Shown piece after piece: positions 24,724-32,725 of a stretch of 40,495 nt of DNA. Numbering within the stretch: position 1 is the stretch's first letter; every line of letters starts with the position of its first letter. Position numbers and translations under genes: made by a program. The notes below the pieces were generated by a model. It was not told the origin of the DNA, did not search any database, and saw only the letters and a program-made list of their open reading frames with translations. Location of the stretch: assembly GCA_016785955.1 (NCBI GenBank), contig JAEUWH010000045.1:1-40495 (forward strand), given 5' to 3'. The DNA comes from Pseudobdellovibrionaceae bacterium. Lineage in GTDB: Bacteria; Bdellovibrionota; Bdellovibrionia; Bdellovibrionales; Bdellovibrionaceae.

Positions 24724-26496
24724 CTAAAAATCAATGATGTCCATATCAGATAAGGTGACTTTCAGCTTTTTAGATCTTTCCAAAATAGTTTTACGAGCCG
24801 TCTCGGACTTTAGTGCTTTCATATCTGCGGCCAAGGCTTCTTTCATTCGACTTGTTGTCGGCACCACCATTTTGTATATTTCTCCGGCTTCATTGTGATT
24901 ACTTTTCAAAACAGCAATTCTCGCCAATAGCAATGACTGCACCGCCGCCTCATTACCCAAATGGGTTATGGATTTCGTGCGATTTAAAACCATTTGAGCC
25001 TCGTTCAAAAGATGGTCTGATTTACCATCCGTAATACTATAGAGCTTTATCAAGGTGGCGGCATATACGTTATTTAAATTTGCATCGTTTCCATAATATC
25101 CTACCGCTTTACCTAGATGATTTACGACAACATTCAAATCTGCCCCCTGACTACTTTCTGTCATAGCCGCACGAATTTCGTTATCCATCGCCAACATTGC
25201 TGGATCAACAGCTGGAGGCAATACAACCAAGGGTTGGAACTTGGAAAAATCAAAGTTAAAACTTAATGGAAACTCAACAAATGCACCCGATAATGGCTTC
25301 GTATTAATTTGTCGAGCAACAGCAAAGTGTAGTTTATGTTCTTTGGCAGACATCACAACCGACATGATATTACTGAATTTATTTACTGAGAATAACCTTA
25401 GATTCCCATCACTGTCTTGACGACTGGTTAAAAGTTTAATTGCAGACTCGACATCTGTAACTGAATTATTTTTCAGCGTATTTTGCATCAATGTTCTGCG
25501 CATAACAGAACTATGAATATAGTTGTAGCTAGAAAAAAATTCGTCCTTTTTCAATTCTGCAGCATGCGTGTGATTCGTTTCTCCAATTCCATGCGCAGCC
25601 ATGTCCACAAAGAATTCACCCCTGGGAGACACGTCGACCACAAAACCTGAATTCTCTTTCTCTGATGCTACCATGATCTTCCATGGAGTCGTAAACTTTT
25701 TAGATTCAATAAGTTGTTTAGCCTCAGCTAGCGTTTTGGCCCGACGAGCAACCTCATCCACGACATTTAAAATCAAATCACCAGTAGGTCTCATTTGATT
25801 CGCGGTCAATTGGTGCAACGAAATCATAATGCCACTTTGATTATAGGCCGTATGCGTACCAGGAACACCTAAAGCCGTCAGCTGAATATACGGCTGGTCT
25901 TTTACATCCGTGGGATGAAGATAAATAATAGCGGGGTAACGATCAAATAATCCCACGCCCCCAAACTCCAAATTACGACCAAAAATCATACCCGAATTTT
26001 GTGATGACTGAGGAACTATGAATGTCGAGCAACCAAGCTCTGGAATGTCCATAAAGGTTTTATTTTTTGAATAATTTATCGCCGCCAGCATCTCGCCAAA
26101 ATCTGGATAATAAAGCGCTTTAAATACTTGCTGAGATGAAACACCCATCCCCTGCGCAAACGCTTTATAGGCCCGTTCATCCTCGGAACTCATCTTCATC
26201 TTTAGCAAAACATCCAAAGTTTGAGAAACCACGCGAGCCCCGACCGTATTCATTTTCTCCTGAAGCGTTTTATCCATAACCTCGGAAAAAAACTGAAGAG
26301 GAGAATGAGACTTTACATTTTTGCCGGCAAAATACCCATGTGCCCGCATCATATCCTCACGTGTCCCGTGCAGATCTAAAACATAAATTCCGTTGAAATA
26401 ATACAAATTGGAATGATTAAAACTATCTATTTTCTTAGCAAACGCCAATGACATGGCAAAAACAGTTGCGACACCGAAACCAAACAAAAATCTCAT
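24724..26496 (-). CDS. Exported C45/choloylglycine-hydrolase-type Ntn hydrolase
   Basis: The 590-aa protein starts with a Sec signal peptide (RFLFGFGVATVFAMSLAFA). The ATG at 26496 is chosen because AAGGAGG stands 6 nt ahead, rather than the longer frame from 26535. Residues 25-420 match the acyl-coenzyme A:6-aminopenicillanic-acid acyltransferase/phospholipase-B-like family. The putative nucleophile Cys156 is in LGCSTF, followed by GMIFGRNLEF (the RN-[LD]-[DE]-F motif), YNQSGIMISLHQ and WKIMVAS. In this family the Cys becomes N-terminal by autocleavage of a propeptide, here about 130 residues. The C-terminal 150 aa are helical and unassigned. The substrate (an amide or ester of a lipid, peptidoglycan fragment or signal) is unknown. 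Confidence 0.8.
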   Translation of the reverse strand: MRFLFGFGVATVFAMSLAFAKKIDSFNHSNLYYFNGIYVLDLHGTREDMMRAHGYFAGKNVKSHSPLQFFSEVMDKTLQEKMNTVGARVVSQTLDVLLKMKMSSEDERAYKAFAQGMGVSSQQVFKALYYPDFGEMLAAINYSKNKTFMDIPELGCSTFIVPQSSQNSGMIFGRNLEFGGVGLFDRYPAIIYLHPTDVKDQPYIQLTALGVPGTHTAYNQSGIMISLHQLTANQMRPTGDLILNVVDEVARRAKTLAEAKQLIESKKFTTPWKIMVASEKENSGFVVDVSPRGEFFVDMAAHGIGETNHTHAAELKKDEFFSSYNYIHSSVMRRTLMQNTLKNNSVTDVESAIKLLTSRQDSDGNLRLFSVNKFSNIMSVVMSAKEHKLHFAVARQINTKPLSGAFVEFPLSFNFDFSKFQPLVVLPPAVDPAMLAMDNEIRAAMTESSQGADLNVVVNHLGKAVGYYGNDANLNNVYAATLIKLYSITDGKSDHLLNEAQMVLNRTKSITHLGNEAAVQSLLLARIAVLKSNHNEAGEIYKMVVPTTSRMKEALAADMKALKSETARKTILERSKKLKVTLSDMDIIDF

Positions 26497-26714
26497 GATG
26501 TTCCTCCTTGAAAGCCCGACGTTATTGTAAAACAACTACCCCATCAAGCCTAAAAATGAAACAATAAGAATCTTTTGAAATTTTTCGCTGGCCTTTTTTG
26601 TCATCGCCCGACACCCATTGCCTCAACCCGAATCAAAATATGTCTCACTCTAGAACAAAACAACGATTATGATACAGGCAGGTGGCTTGCAATACCAATA
26701 ACTAAGAGGTGGTT
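26497..26714. promoter_or_regulatory. Divergent intergenic region with possible -10 for the 26715 gene
   Basis: This spacer of about 218 nt lies between two divergent genes for exported proteins. TATGAT at about 26669-26674 is a reasonable -10 element for the rightward gene, but no good -35 lies 16-18 nt ahead of it. No gene, strong hairpin or repeat was seen. Confidence 0.25.
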
Positions 26715-27548
26715 ATGAAGTATGTAATGGTTATACTGCCCTTGGTTCTCTCTGCTTTTTGTTCGCATGCAATAAAGCTAGAGCACGTTCCAATGGACAA
26801 GATGAGTTTCGATCAAACAGCACAAGACAATCGCTACAAAGATTGGATTATCACAAAAATCCCAGGAAAACGTGGACACTCGATTCTGCCTTATCGACTG
26901 GATATCAAGATCAGCAAAATGGATCGCAAAAAATTCAATCTGTATAATTTTCGTTTTAATGGCGACCCCATTACTCCGTATCATTCTAACAAAACATATA
27001 AAGCTGAAAACTTTTTACCTCACTTCCTAATAAGTAAAACCAGTCCCAACACCAATAAACGTCTTTCCGAGAACAGCACTCTGTCTAGCACCACTCACTG
27101 GATAGAATGGCTTTCCGGCAATCAAAAACGCTATATTAAAGACTCTCTTGAAGTTCCGGTCACCGACATATCACCAGAAGTTTTTGAGCGCGTAATCGTC
27201 GACTACGGCCAAGAAGTAAGTCTGGGAAAAATTAAAACCGGAGACATCGTCGTCATCTATGGCACTGATGATATCGATCAAATTCAAGTCCCCGTGGCCA
27301 GCTACATATACGTAGGCAACGGAATTGTACTCGAAGCAAAAAAGCTTAAAAATAAAAATTTCTCAAAGTTTGTTTATTTAAAAGATGTTCAGAATCATTT
27401 TAAAAATCGACTGATGGATTACCGTGTTCAAACTTTTAAGATATCAACAAAAAAACCTCTCTATCTTTCAGAGTACTTAAAAGACTCGAAACAACAAGAC
27501 GAATATCTAGAAAAATTAGCGGCAAAACCAGGCGACGAACTGCTCTAA
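26715..27548 (+). CDS. Exported protein with a degenerate NlpC/P60-like domain
   Basis: The 277-aa product has a clear signal peptide (MKYVMVILPLVLSAFCSHA). Residues about 165-250 read like the second half of an NlpC/P60-CHAP fold: SLGKIKTGDIVVIYG, then VASYIYVGNGIVLEAK in place of the usual HVGIYLGNG. The position normally held by the catalytic His is Ser, and no suitable Cys is seen, so any enzyme activity is doubtful. The N-terminal 160 residues are not recognised. The ATG at 26715 has AGAGGTGG ahead. A terminator follows. It may bind cell wall without cutting it (inference). Confidence 0.55.
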   Translation: MKYVMVILPLVLSAFCSHAIKLEHVPMDKMSFDQTAQDNRYKDWIITKIPGKRGHSILPYRLDIKISKMDRKKFNLYNFRFNGDPITPYHSNKTYKAENFLPHFLISKTSPNTNKRLSENSTLSSTTHWIEWLSGNQKRYIKDSLEVPVTDISPEVFERVIVDYGQEVSLGKIKTGDIVVIYGTDDIDQIQVPVASYIYVGNGIVLEAKKLKNKNFSKFVYLKDVQNHFKNRLMDYRVQTFKISTKKPLYLSEYLKDSKQQDEYLEKLAAKPGDELL

Positions 27549-27576
27549 TTTTCTTTACAATAAATAAAAAAACGTC

Positions 27577-27607
27577 GGGCAAAATGAGACACTCATTTTG
27601 CCCTTTT
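27577..27607 (+). terminator. Intrinsic terminator
   Basis: GGGCAAAATGAG (27577-27588) and CTCATTTTGCCC (27592-27603) form a perfect 12-bp stem around ACA, followed by TTTTAATTT. It ends transcription of the NlpC-like gene before the next gene begins at 27638. Confidence 0.9.
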
Positions 27608-27637
27608 AATTTATAGACTGGTCCAGGACATTAGGGC

Positions 27638-28651
27638 TTGTCGGATCTTTATCAGGTAGGTCATAATAAAGAAGTGGCGGAGTCAAAAAAAATCTATAAA
27701 GATAACTATTTGTTTCGCGACGGTGATGCACCAGACTTTATGTACATCGTTAAGTCTGGTCAGCTTGCAATCACCAAAACCAAAGGCACCGCCGAGATTG
27801 TCCTGGCCGAAATCAAAGCCGGCGCAATGGTCGGAGAGATGGCTATCTTTGACAAAAAGCCAAGATCCGCAAATGTAAAGGCCCTAAAAGACTCCGAAGT
27901 TATTGCGCTCCCCTACGAAACGTTAAATCAGCAACTTGAAGTTCTTCCCGTATGGGTAAAAGCCATCATGAGAACCATGAACGAAAACATTCGAGAAGCC
28001 AATAAGCGCATCAAAATGCTTGAAAGCTCGAACCCTGACGAGGATCGTTTTCCTCCTCATATTATTAACAAACTTATTTCTATCCTTAACTATGTCGGCC
28101 ACAAATATGGCACTAAAGAAAACGACGTACTCGTTATTCCACAGAATCGCCTGCGAAACACTACAATTCAAATCTTCCAAGAAGCGACTAACAAAATGCA
28201 AGCCGTCACTACGGCGCTTGAACAGATGAACTTATTCAAAGTAGAAGATCTTGGCGAAGGTAAACAAAAAATCCAAAACTTAAATCCCAATCTGCTGTTT
28301 GATTTTGTAGATTGGCATAACGAATGGTTATTTAAACCAGACAAAGATAAAACATCCTATTCCAATGAAGAAATCAAAACATTATCTGGTGTGATCAACT
28401 ATGCACGAAAAATTGAGCCCAATGCCAAAGGGGCACGTAAAATCAATATCAATGATTTACAGAATGATTCCATGAAAGAACTTGGATTTCTCTTAAAAGT
28501 AGAAGACCTCGCGCCACTGATAGAAAAAAACCTTCTGAGCGAAAAAATCATGGAAGAATCCGGAGTGTTCGTAAATTTAATTCTTGAAGATGTCGAGAAA
28601 ACGTCGATTTATTGGAAAATGATTTGGGATTTCAAAAAGTACCTTCGCTAG
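27638..28651 (+). CDS. Cyclic-nucleotide-binding-domain protein
   Basis: The 337-aa cytoplasmic protein begins with a cNMP-binding beta barrel (about 20-110). The phosphate-binding cassette is VGEMAIFDKKPRSANVKA, with Glu67, Arg76 and Ser77 at ligand-contact positions, so binding of cAMP or cGMP is plausible. The remaining 220 residues hold helices and a possible winged-helix-like region (IPQNRLRNTTIQIFQEATNKMQAVTTALEQMN), not a canonical Crp DNA-binding domain. The start is taken as TTG 27638 because no ATG lies before the domain; AGGA stands about 10 nt ahead and AGGG is very close. GTG 27674 is an alternative. It could be a transcription regulator or an effector scaffold; which is unresolved. 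Confidence 0.75.
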   Translation: MSDLYQVGHNKEVAESKKIYKDNYLFRDGDAPDFMYIVKSGQLAITKTKGTAEIVLAEIKAGAMVGEMAIFDKKPRSANVKALKDSEVIALPYETLNQQLEVLPVWVKAIMRTMNENIREANKRIKMLESSNPDEDRFPPHIINKLISILNYVGHKYGTKENDVLVIPQNRLRNTTIQIFQEATNKMQAVTTALEQMNLFKVEDLGEGKQKIQNLNPNLLFDFVDWHNEWLFKPDKDKTSYSNEEIKTLSGVINYARKIEPNAKGARKININDLQNDSMKELGFLLKVEDLAPLIEKNLLSEKIMEESGVFVNLILEDVEKTSIYWKMIWDFKKYLR

Positions 28652-28660
28652 ATTTAGATC

Positions 28661-30412
28661 CTATTTAACCTGACCGTAAACCTTGATACTCCATCCCCGC
28701 AATGTCCCGGTATTTCCCGTTCGCCCATCAATAACCTTCAAGGACCAATTTCCTGCTGATGCCTCTTGATAAAAAGCGTTGGTTAAAAATCGATAGTTGC
28801 TCATATTCGCGGTCTGATCTAGGGAATTATTCATGGGGACGACAACATTTCTTAGCCCACGTGGCGAAATTAGTTCGATAGCCAGCTCACCCGCATTCGC
28901 ATGAACAACGTCCACGGTAATCTGAATGGCTTCGATAGATAAATTGCTAGAGAATGCAATCGTTGAGCTAACTCCCGTGGCAGAATAATCGGGAATACTT
29001 AAATTCAAGCCCGACGTGGATTGCGAAAATGCTGAAAATGCACCCGAGAAAATAGTTTTGTACGAACTGGCAAAGGCCAACGCCTTATCGACATTTAAAC
29101 GACCAAATCCGTAATAATTACTATATCTAAAACCCGCCGCATTCGTGATCCAACCGGTGTCCCACTCGTATCCTGTCGGAGACTTATGATTTGCATAAGT
29201 TGTTCGATTAATCGAATATAAATAATTTTCGGCTGTATCAAAATCGTGATTTGCATCTGTCGCTGTCTTGGCCAAAATATACTTTACATCCCGCCACGTC
29301 AGCTTCGGATACTCATTTAACAACAATGCAATCGCCCCCGCCGCGGTTGGCGCTGCACTGGATGTACCGTTAAATTGAACAGTATAGTTACATCCACCGT
29401 TTCCATTTTTTCCTTTCTGAAATCCAGAACCGATGGCTCCAGATTGTCCTTGCAACTCTGAATTTGAATATCCAAGAGTACAACCTTTTCGATCCGTCGT
29501 TACCATGGCCGGAGCTTTAATTCCATCGTAACCACCTGTTGAGGATACCCACAGATTTGCGCCCGGCGAACTGTAGTTTGTTACAATTCCCGTTGCCAAG
29601 TAGGCACCAATATTAATCGTATAAGGGGTATTATTGTAGTCATCCAGCACACAGAATCCCAAACGGTAATCATCAACCCCGCGACCAATCTCCTCGATGC
29701 GTGCATTTCCAGAAGACTTAACAAAAATGACGCCTTTGCCTTCCCTTCCGCTGTCAACACCAACCCGCAGTTGATCTTCGAAGGCCGGCTCGATAGCCGT
29801 ATAGCTGGTTTGCGGATAGCCCCAACTCATATTGACAATATCTGCTTTCCCCGTCGGTTGATCTGCAATCACATCCGAAGTCTTTGGTACACCATCTGAC
29901 ATGAAATTCGTTGCATACAGCTTCGCCTTTGGAGCTACTCCAGCACTGCCCTTTAAGTTTCCTCCTACGGCTGCAATAAGGCCGGCGACCGCTGTTCCAT
30001 GAAAATCTGAATCTGTTGGTGGCGCCGCTGTCGAATCCCAATTTTGGGTGTAGTAGTCTCGTGAGTTCACCGTCAACGAAAAATTATCAGCGATATCTTC
30101 ATGTACATTTTCAACGCCATCATCACTGACCAATATTTTTATATTCTGTCCATAGTTCCCAGTCGCCCAGGTCTTTAGCAAATTTAAATCATTCCCCGCA
30201 ATGGCTTGACTACTGGCGAACACCTTTTGTCCCGTATTCGATAAATGCCAAGCATATCCAAACAAAGGATCATCTTGAGGTAAACCACTCGCCAAAGAAT
30301 CTACGATGGGAGGGGTTAAAACACCAAAACCCGTTTGACCGCAATTTTGAAACGCGACCACGAGAATAAAACTAAAAAGCACTAGAAAAATCTGCATCCT
30401 TCGCTTTGTCAA
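28661..30412 (-). CDS. S8 subtilisin/kexin-like protease with P domain, lipoprotein
   Basis: The 583-aa secreted endopeptidase has a signal peptide ending FQNC (Cys24), a lipobox style frequent in Bdellovibrio. The catalytic domain runs from about 50 to 460. It starts with DPLFGYAWHLSNTGQ, as in kexin-type enzymes, and has Asp97 in SDDGVE, His138 in DFHGTAVAG, the oxyanion Asn in KSSGNA and Ser near 351 in NGTSSAAP. Residues about 470-583 form a proprotein-convertase P (Homo B) domain (IQITVDVVHANAGELAIELISPRG; GTLRGWSIKVYG). There is no propeptide between signal peptide and catalytic domain. The gene immediately upstream overlaps by 4 nt and may supply that role in trans. Confidence 0.93.
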   Translation of the reverse strand: MTKRRMQIFLVLFSFILVVAFQNCGQTGFGVLTPPIVDSLASGLPQDDPLFGYAWHLSNTGQKVFASSQAIAGNDLNLLKTWATGNYGQNIKILVSDDGVENVHEDIADNFSLTVNSRDYYTQNWDSTAAPPTDSDFHGTAVAGLIAAVGGNLKGSAGVAPKAKLYATNFMSDGVPKTSDVIADQPTGKADIVNMSWGYPQTSYTAIEPAFEDQLRVGVDSGREGKGVIFVKSSGNARIEEIGRGVDDYRLGFCVLDDYNNTPYTINIGAYLATGIVTNYSSPGANLWVSSTGGYDGIKAPAMVTTDRKGCTLGYSNSELQGQSGAIGSGFQKGKNGNGGCNYTVQFNGTSSAAPTAAGAIALLLNEYPKLTWRDVKYILAKTATDANHDFDTAENYLYSINRTTYANHKSPTGYEWDTGWITNAAGFRYSNYYGFGRLNVDKALAFASSYKTIFSGAFSAFSQSTSGLNLSIPDYSATGVSSTIAFSSNLSIEAIQITVDVVHANAGELAIELISPRGLRNVVVPMNNSLDQTANMSNYRFLTNAFYQEASAGNWSLKVIDGRTGNTGTLRGWSIKVYGQVK

Positions 30413-31182
30413 TTTTTCACCAAATCCACATTTACAATCTCAAAATAAAACCGTTCAATTCGTTGATCCGTTTTTAACTGCATATTTATAGGGGCAAATC
30501 TTTCAAATTCCACGGCACTAACATACCCTGTTCTAATTTCTGGAGAAAATTTGTCCAATTTCAAATTATACTCACGAGCAATAGGATCGATATCATAGTG
30601 ATCACGTACTTTAACAACTAAACGACCGGTTAACACCCCTAATGTTTTTTGTCTTTCATTAAAGACTAGTGTCATTTGATTTTGAATTTGAATTTGATTT
30701 TGCTCTGGACGACGAGAAACATGAAATGGGCCAAACGAGAATAACGAATCATGAGCCTGGTGTTTACTGACTTGCAAATCCAAGAAGAAACTCCAATGAT
30801 CATTTCCAACAAACTGCAAATCCAAAGGCCTTTTTGCTTCACTAGTTACTTGAGTTAAAAGGTCGGCGACCTTTCTAGTGCGTTCTTTCTTTTCCGCCAG
30901 GTAGGGATTGGTCATCGGGTTGATACGATCATCCACAGTCACTTGCATTGCCGACTTACCGGAAGCCACTTCTCTTAAAGATTTACTTAACGATTTTCTC
31001 AACGGACGTGCCAACGATTGCGATGACGTTGGATCTATTTCATCTTCATGGGTGTGGAACACACTGGTTCTTTTAACGATTGTTCTTTCGGCCTGCTCCT
31101 TGGGAACTTTCCGAGAATAGAGGGCATACACAATGAATACAACAAAACATAGAATAACAAAAGGAATCAACTTCCAGCCCAT
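30409..31182 (-). CDS. Membrane-anchored protein, possible trans-acting propeptide for the S8 protease
   Basis: The 257-aa product has one N-terminal membrane segment (KLIPFVILCFVVFIVYAL) and a long periplasmic part. Residues about 175-225 (TGRLVVKVRDHYDIDPIAREYNLKLDKFS...) follow the beta-alpha-beta pattern of subtilase propeptides of the fervidolysin/I9 type, in which a strand carrying L-V-V-K is followed by a helix and a GL-like strand. The similarity is at pattern level only. The start codon is ATG 31182; a TTG at 31206 is possible. It overlaps the protease start in ATGA, so they are translationally coupled. It may act as a folding helper or inhibitor (inference). Otherwise it is a hypothetical inner-membrane protein. 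Confidence 0.55.
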   Translation of the reverse strand: MGWKLIPFVILCFVVFIVYALYSRKVPKEQAERTIVKRTSVFHTHEDEIDPTSSQSLARPLRKSLSKSLREVASGKSAMQVTVDDRINPMTNPYLAEKKERTRKVADLLTQVTSEAKRPLDLQFVGNDHWSFFLDLQVSKHQAHDSLFSFGPFHVSRRPEQNQIQIQNQMTLVFNERQKTLGVLTGRLVVKVRDHYDIDPIAREYNLKLDKFSPEIRTGYVSAVEFERFAPINMQLKTDQRIERFYFEIVNVDLVKN

Positions 31183-31250
31183 TACTCTATTATAAATTTG
31201 ATTCAAATTTTGTGGAATTTTTTGAGTTTTTCGGTATCAAAACAAGTCGT

Positions 31251-32723
31251 TTATCTATAACGCAACGGGATCAACTGATCATCCAGTTTTTCCATATTTG
31301 TCTCACCTAAAATATGAACATAGAGTGCGTTTGTCTTACTTCCGGATTCAATTGGCTGTCCCAAAGTGAGAATCACCCGATCACCCGGTCGCGCCAGACC
31401 ATAACTAACCAACACTTTGTCCAGTTGAGACAAAATATTTTCAAGTGACTTATAGTCGTCAATAATAAGTGTTTGCAGTCCCCAGGTAAGCTCTAAGCGA
31501 TTTAACACCTCTAACTGATTGGTCATTGCATAGATAGGCACCTGCGGCCTGAACCCAGAAATAATCTGTGCCGTTTTACCAGTGGTGGTTAAACACACAA
31601 TCGCCTTAGCATTCAATTTCAAAGCACTTAAACACGCACTGGCGCCTATACTGCTAGGGATGCTTAAAAATTCATTTTCTAACGAAATTCGATAATAGGT
31701 TTCTTCGTTTTTTTCTACTTCTGAAATAATTTCGTGCATCGTCTGTATCGCTTTAAACGGATGCTTTCCACTAGCACTTTCGGCTGACAGCATCAGCGCA
31801 TCCGAACCATCTAAAACTGCATTAGCAACATCAGTAATTTCCGCACGGGTTGGTCTGGGATTTTCAACCATTGAATCCAACATTTGCGTTGCTGTGATCA
31901 CTGGCTTATTCATATCATTACACATCGTAATAATTTTTTTCTGAATTCCAGGCAAACGGCTCTGACCAACTTCCACAGCTAAATCTCCACGCGCCACCAT
32001 CACGGCATCAGACAAACGAATAATCTCATCCAAATTCTCAAGAGCTTCCAACATCTCAATTTTGGCAACGATCTTGGCTTCACTGTTTTCTAATTCGATC
32101 AACTCTCTTAAATAGCGAATATCTCGGCCATGGCGAACAAAACTCAATGCGACATAATCCACTTTATTCTTCAGACCAAACTTCAAATCTTGCAAATCTT
32201 TGTCCGTCAAAGATTTGATTGGCAATTTTGCCTCCGGGATATTAATCCCTTTGCGATCTTTAAGCAATCCGCCATAAATAACTCGCAATACAAGAGACCT
32301 TTGACTTATCTTTTCAACAACAAGCTCGATCAAGCCATCATCTAACAAAACTTTAAACCCAACCGCAACAATAGATAGCAGCTCTTTTAAATCGCAAGGA
32401 ATAAGCTTTTCGCTTCCCTCAACAGCGTCTGGAGTCATCTCGACAAGATCGCCTGGTTTTAAAATAATAGCACCGCTAGGAAAACGGCCCACGCGAATTT
32501 TCGGCCCTTGCAAATCTTGCAGGATCGCCACAGGGACATTTAACTCCTGAGATAAGGAGCGGATATACGAAATGTTTTGCAGATGCCCTTCGTGATTACC
32601 ATGACTAAAGTTCAGCCTCGCAACATTCATTCCCGACTCAATGGCTTGTTTAATCGTGTCTTTTGAACTTGTCGATGGCCCCAGTGTCGCCACAATTTTA
32701 GCTTTTCGCGTGTAGAGTTTCAT
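31251..32723 (-). CDS. pyk: Pyruvate kinase
   Basis: It converts phosphoenolpyruvate and ADP to pyruvate and ATP, the last glycolytic step. The protein is 490 aa. N-terminal KIVATLGPSTSSKDTI and NVARLNFSHG, the catalytic Lys block IVAKIEMLEALENLDEI, metal and substrate residues in VMVARGDLAVEVG, and ITATQMLDSMVENPRPTRAE are all present. A B domain spans about 70-170, and a C-terminal domain with TGKTAQIISGFRP resembles the type II allosteric-site region. It starts 2 nt after the stop of the long coiled-coil gene, an unexpected operon partner. No terminator is evident between it and the next gene 68 nt on. Confidence 0.97.
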   Translation of the reverse strand: MKLYTRKAKIVATLGPSTSSKDTIKQAIESGMNVARLNFSHGNHEGHLQNISYIRSLSQELNVPVAILQDLQGPKIRVGRFPSGAIILKPGDLVEMTPDAVEGSEKLIPCDLKELLSIVAVGFKVLLDDGLIELVVEKISQRSLVLRVIYGGLLKDRKGINIPEAKLPIKSLTDKDLQDLKFGLKNKVDYVALSFVRHGRDIRYLRELIELENSEAKIVAKIEMLEALENLDEIIRLSDAVMVARGDLAVEVGQSRLPGIQKKIITMCNDMNKPVITATQMLDSMVENPRPTRAEITDVANAVLDGSDALMLSAESASGKHPFKAIQTMHEIISEVEKNEETYYRISLENEFLSIPSSIGASACLSALKLNAKAIVCLTTTGKTAQIISGFRPQVPIYAMTNQLEVLNRLELTWGLQTLIIDDYKSLENILSQLDKVLVSYGLARPGDRVILTLGQPIESGSKTNALYVHILGETNMEKLDDQLIPLRYR

Positions 32724-32725
32724 TC

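Noticed and set aside
31207-31250. Intrinsic terminator after pyk
   Set aside because: AT-rich partial dyads only; no stable stem followed by a T-tract on the transcribed strand.
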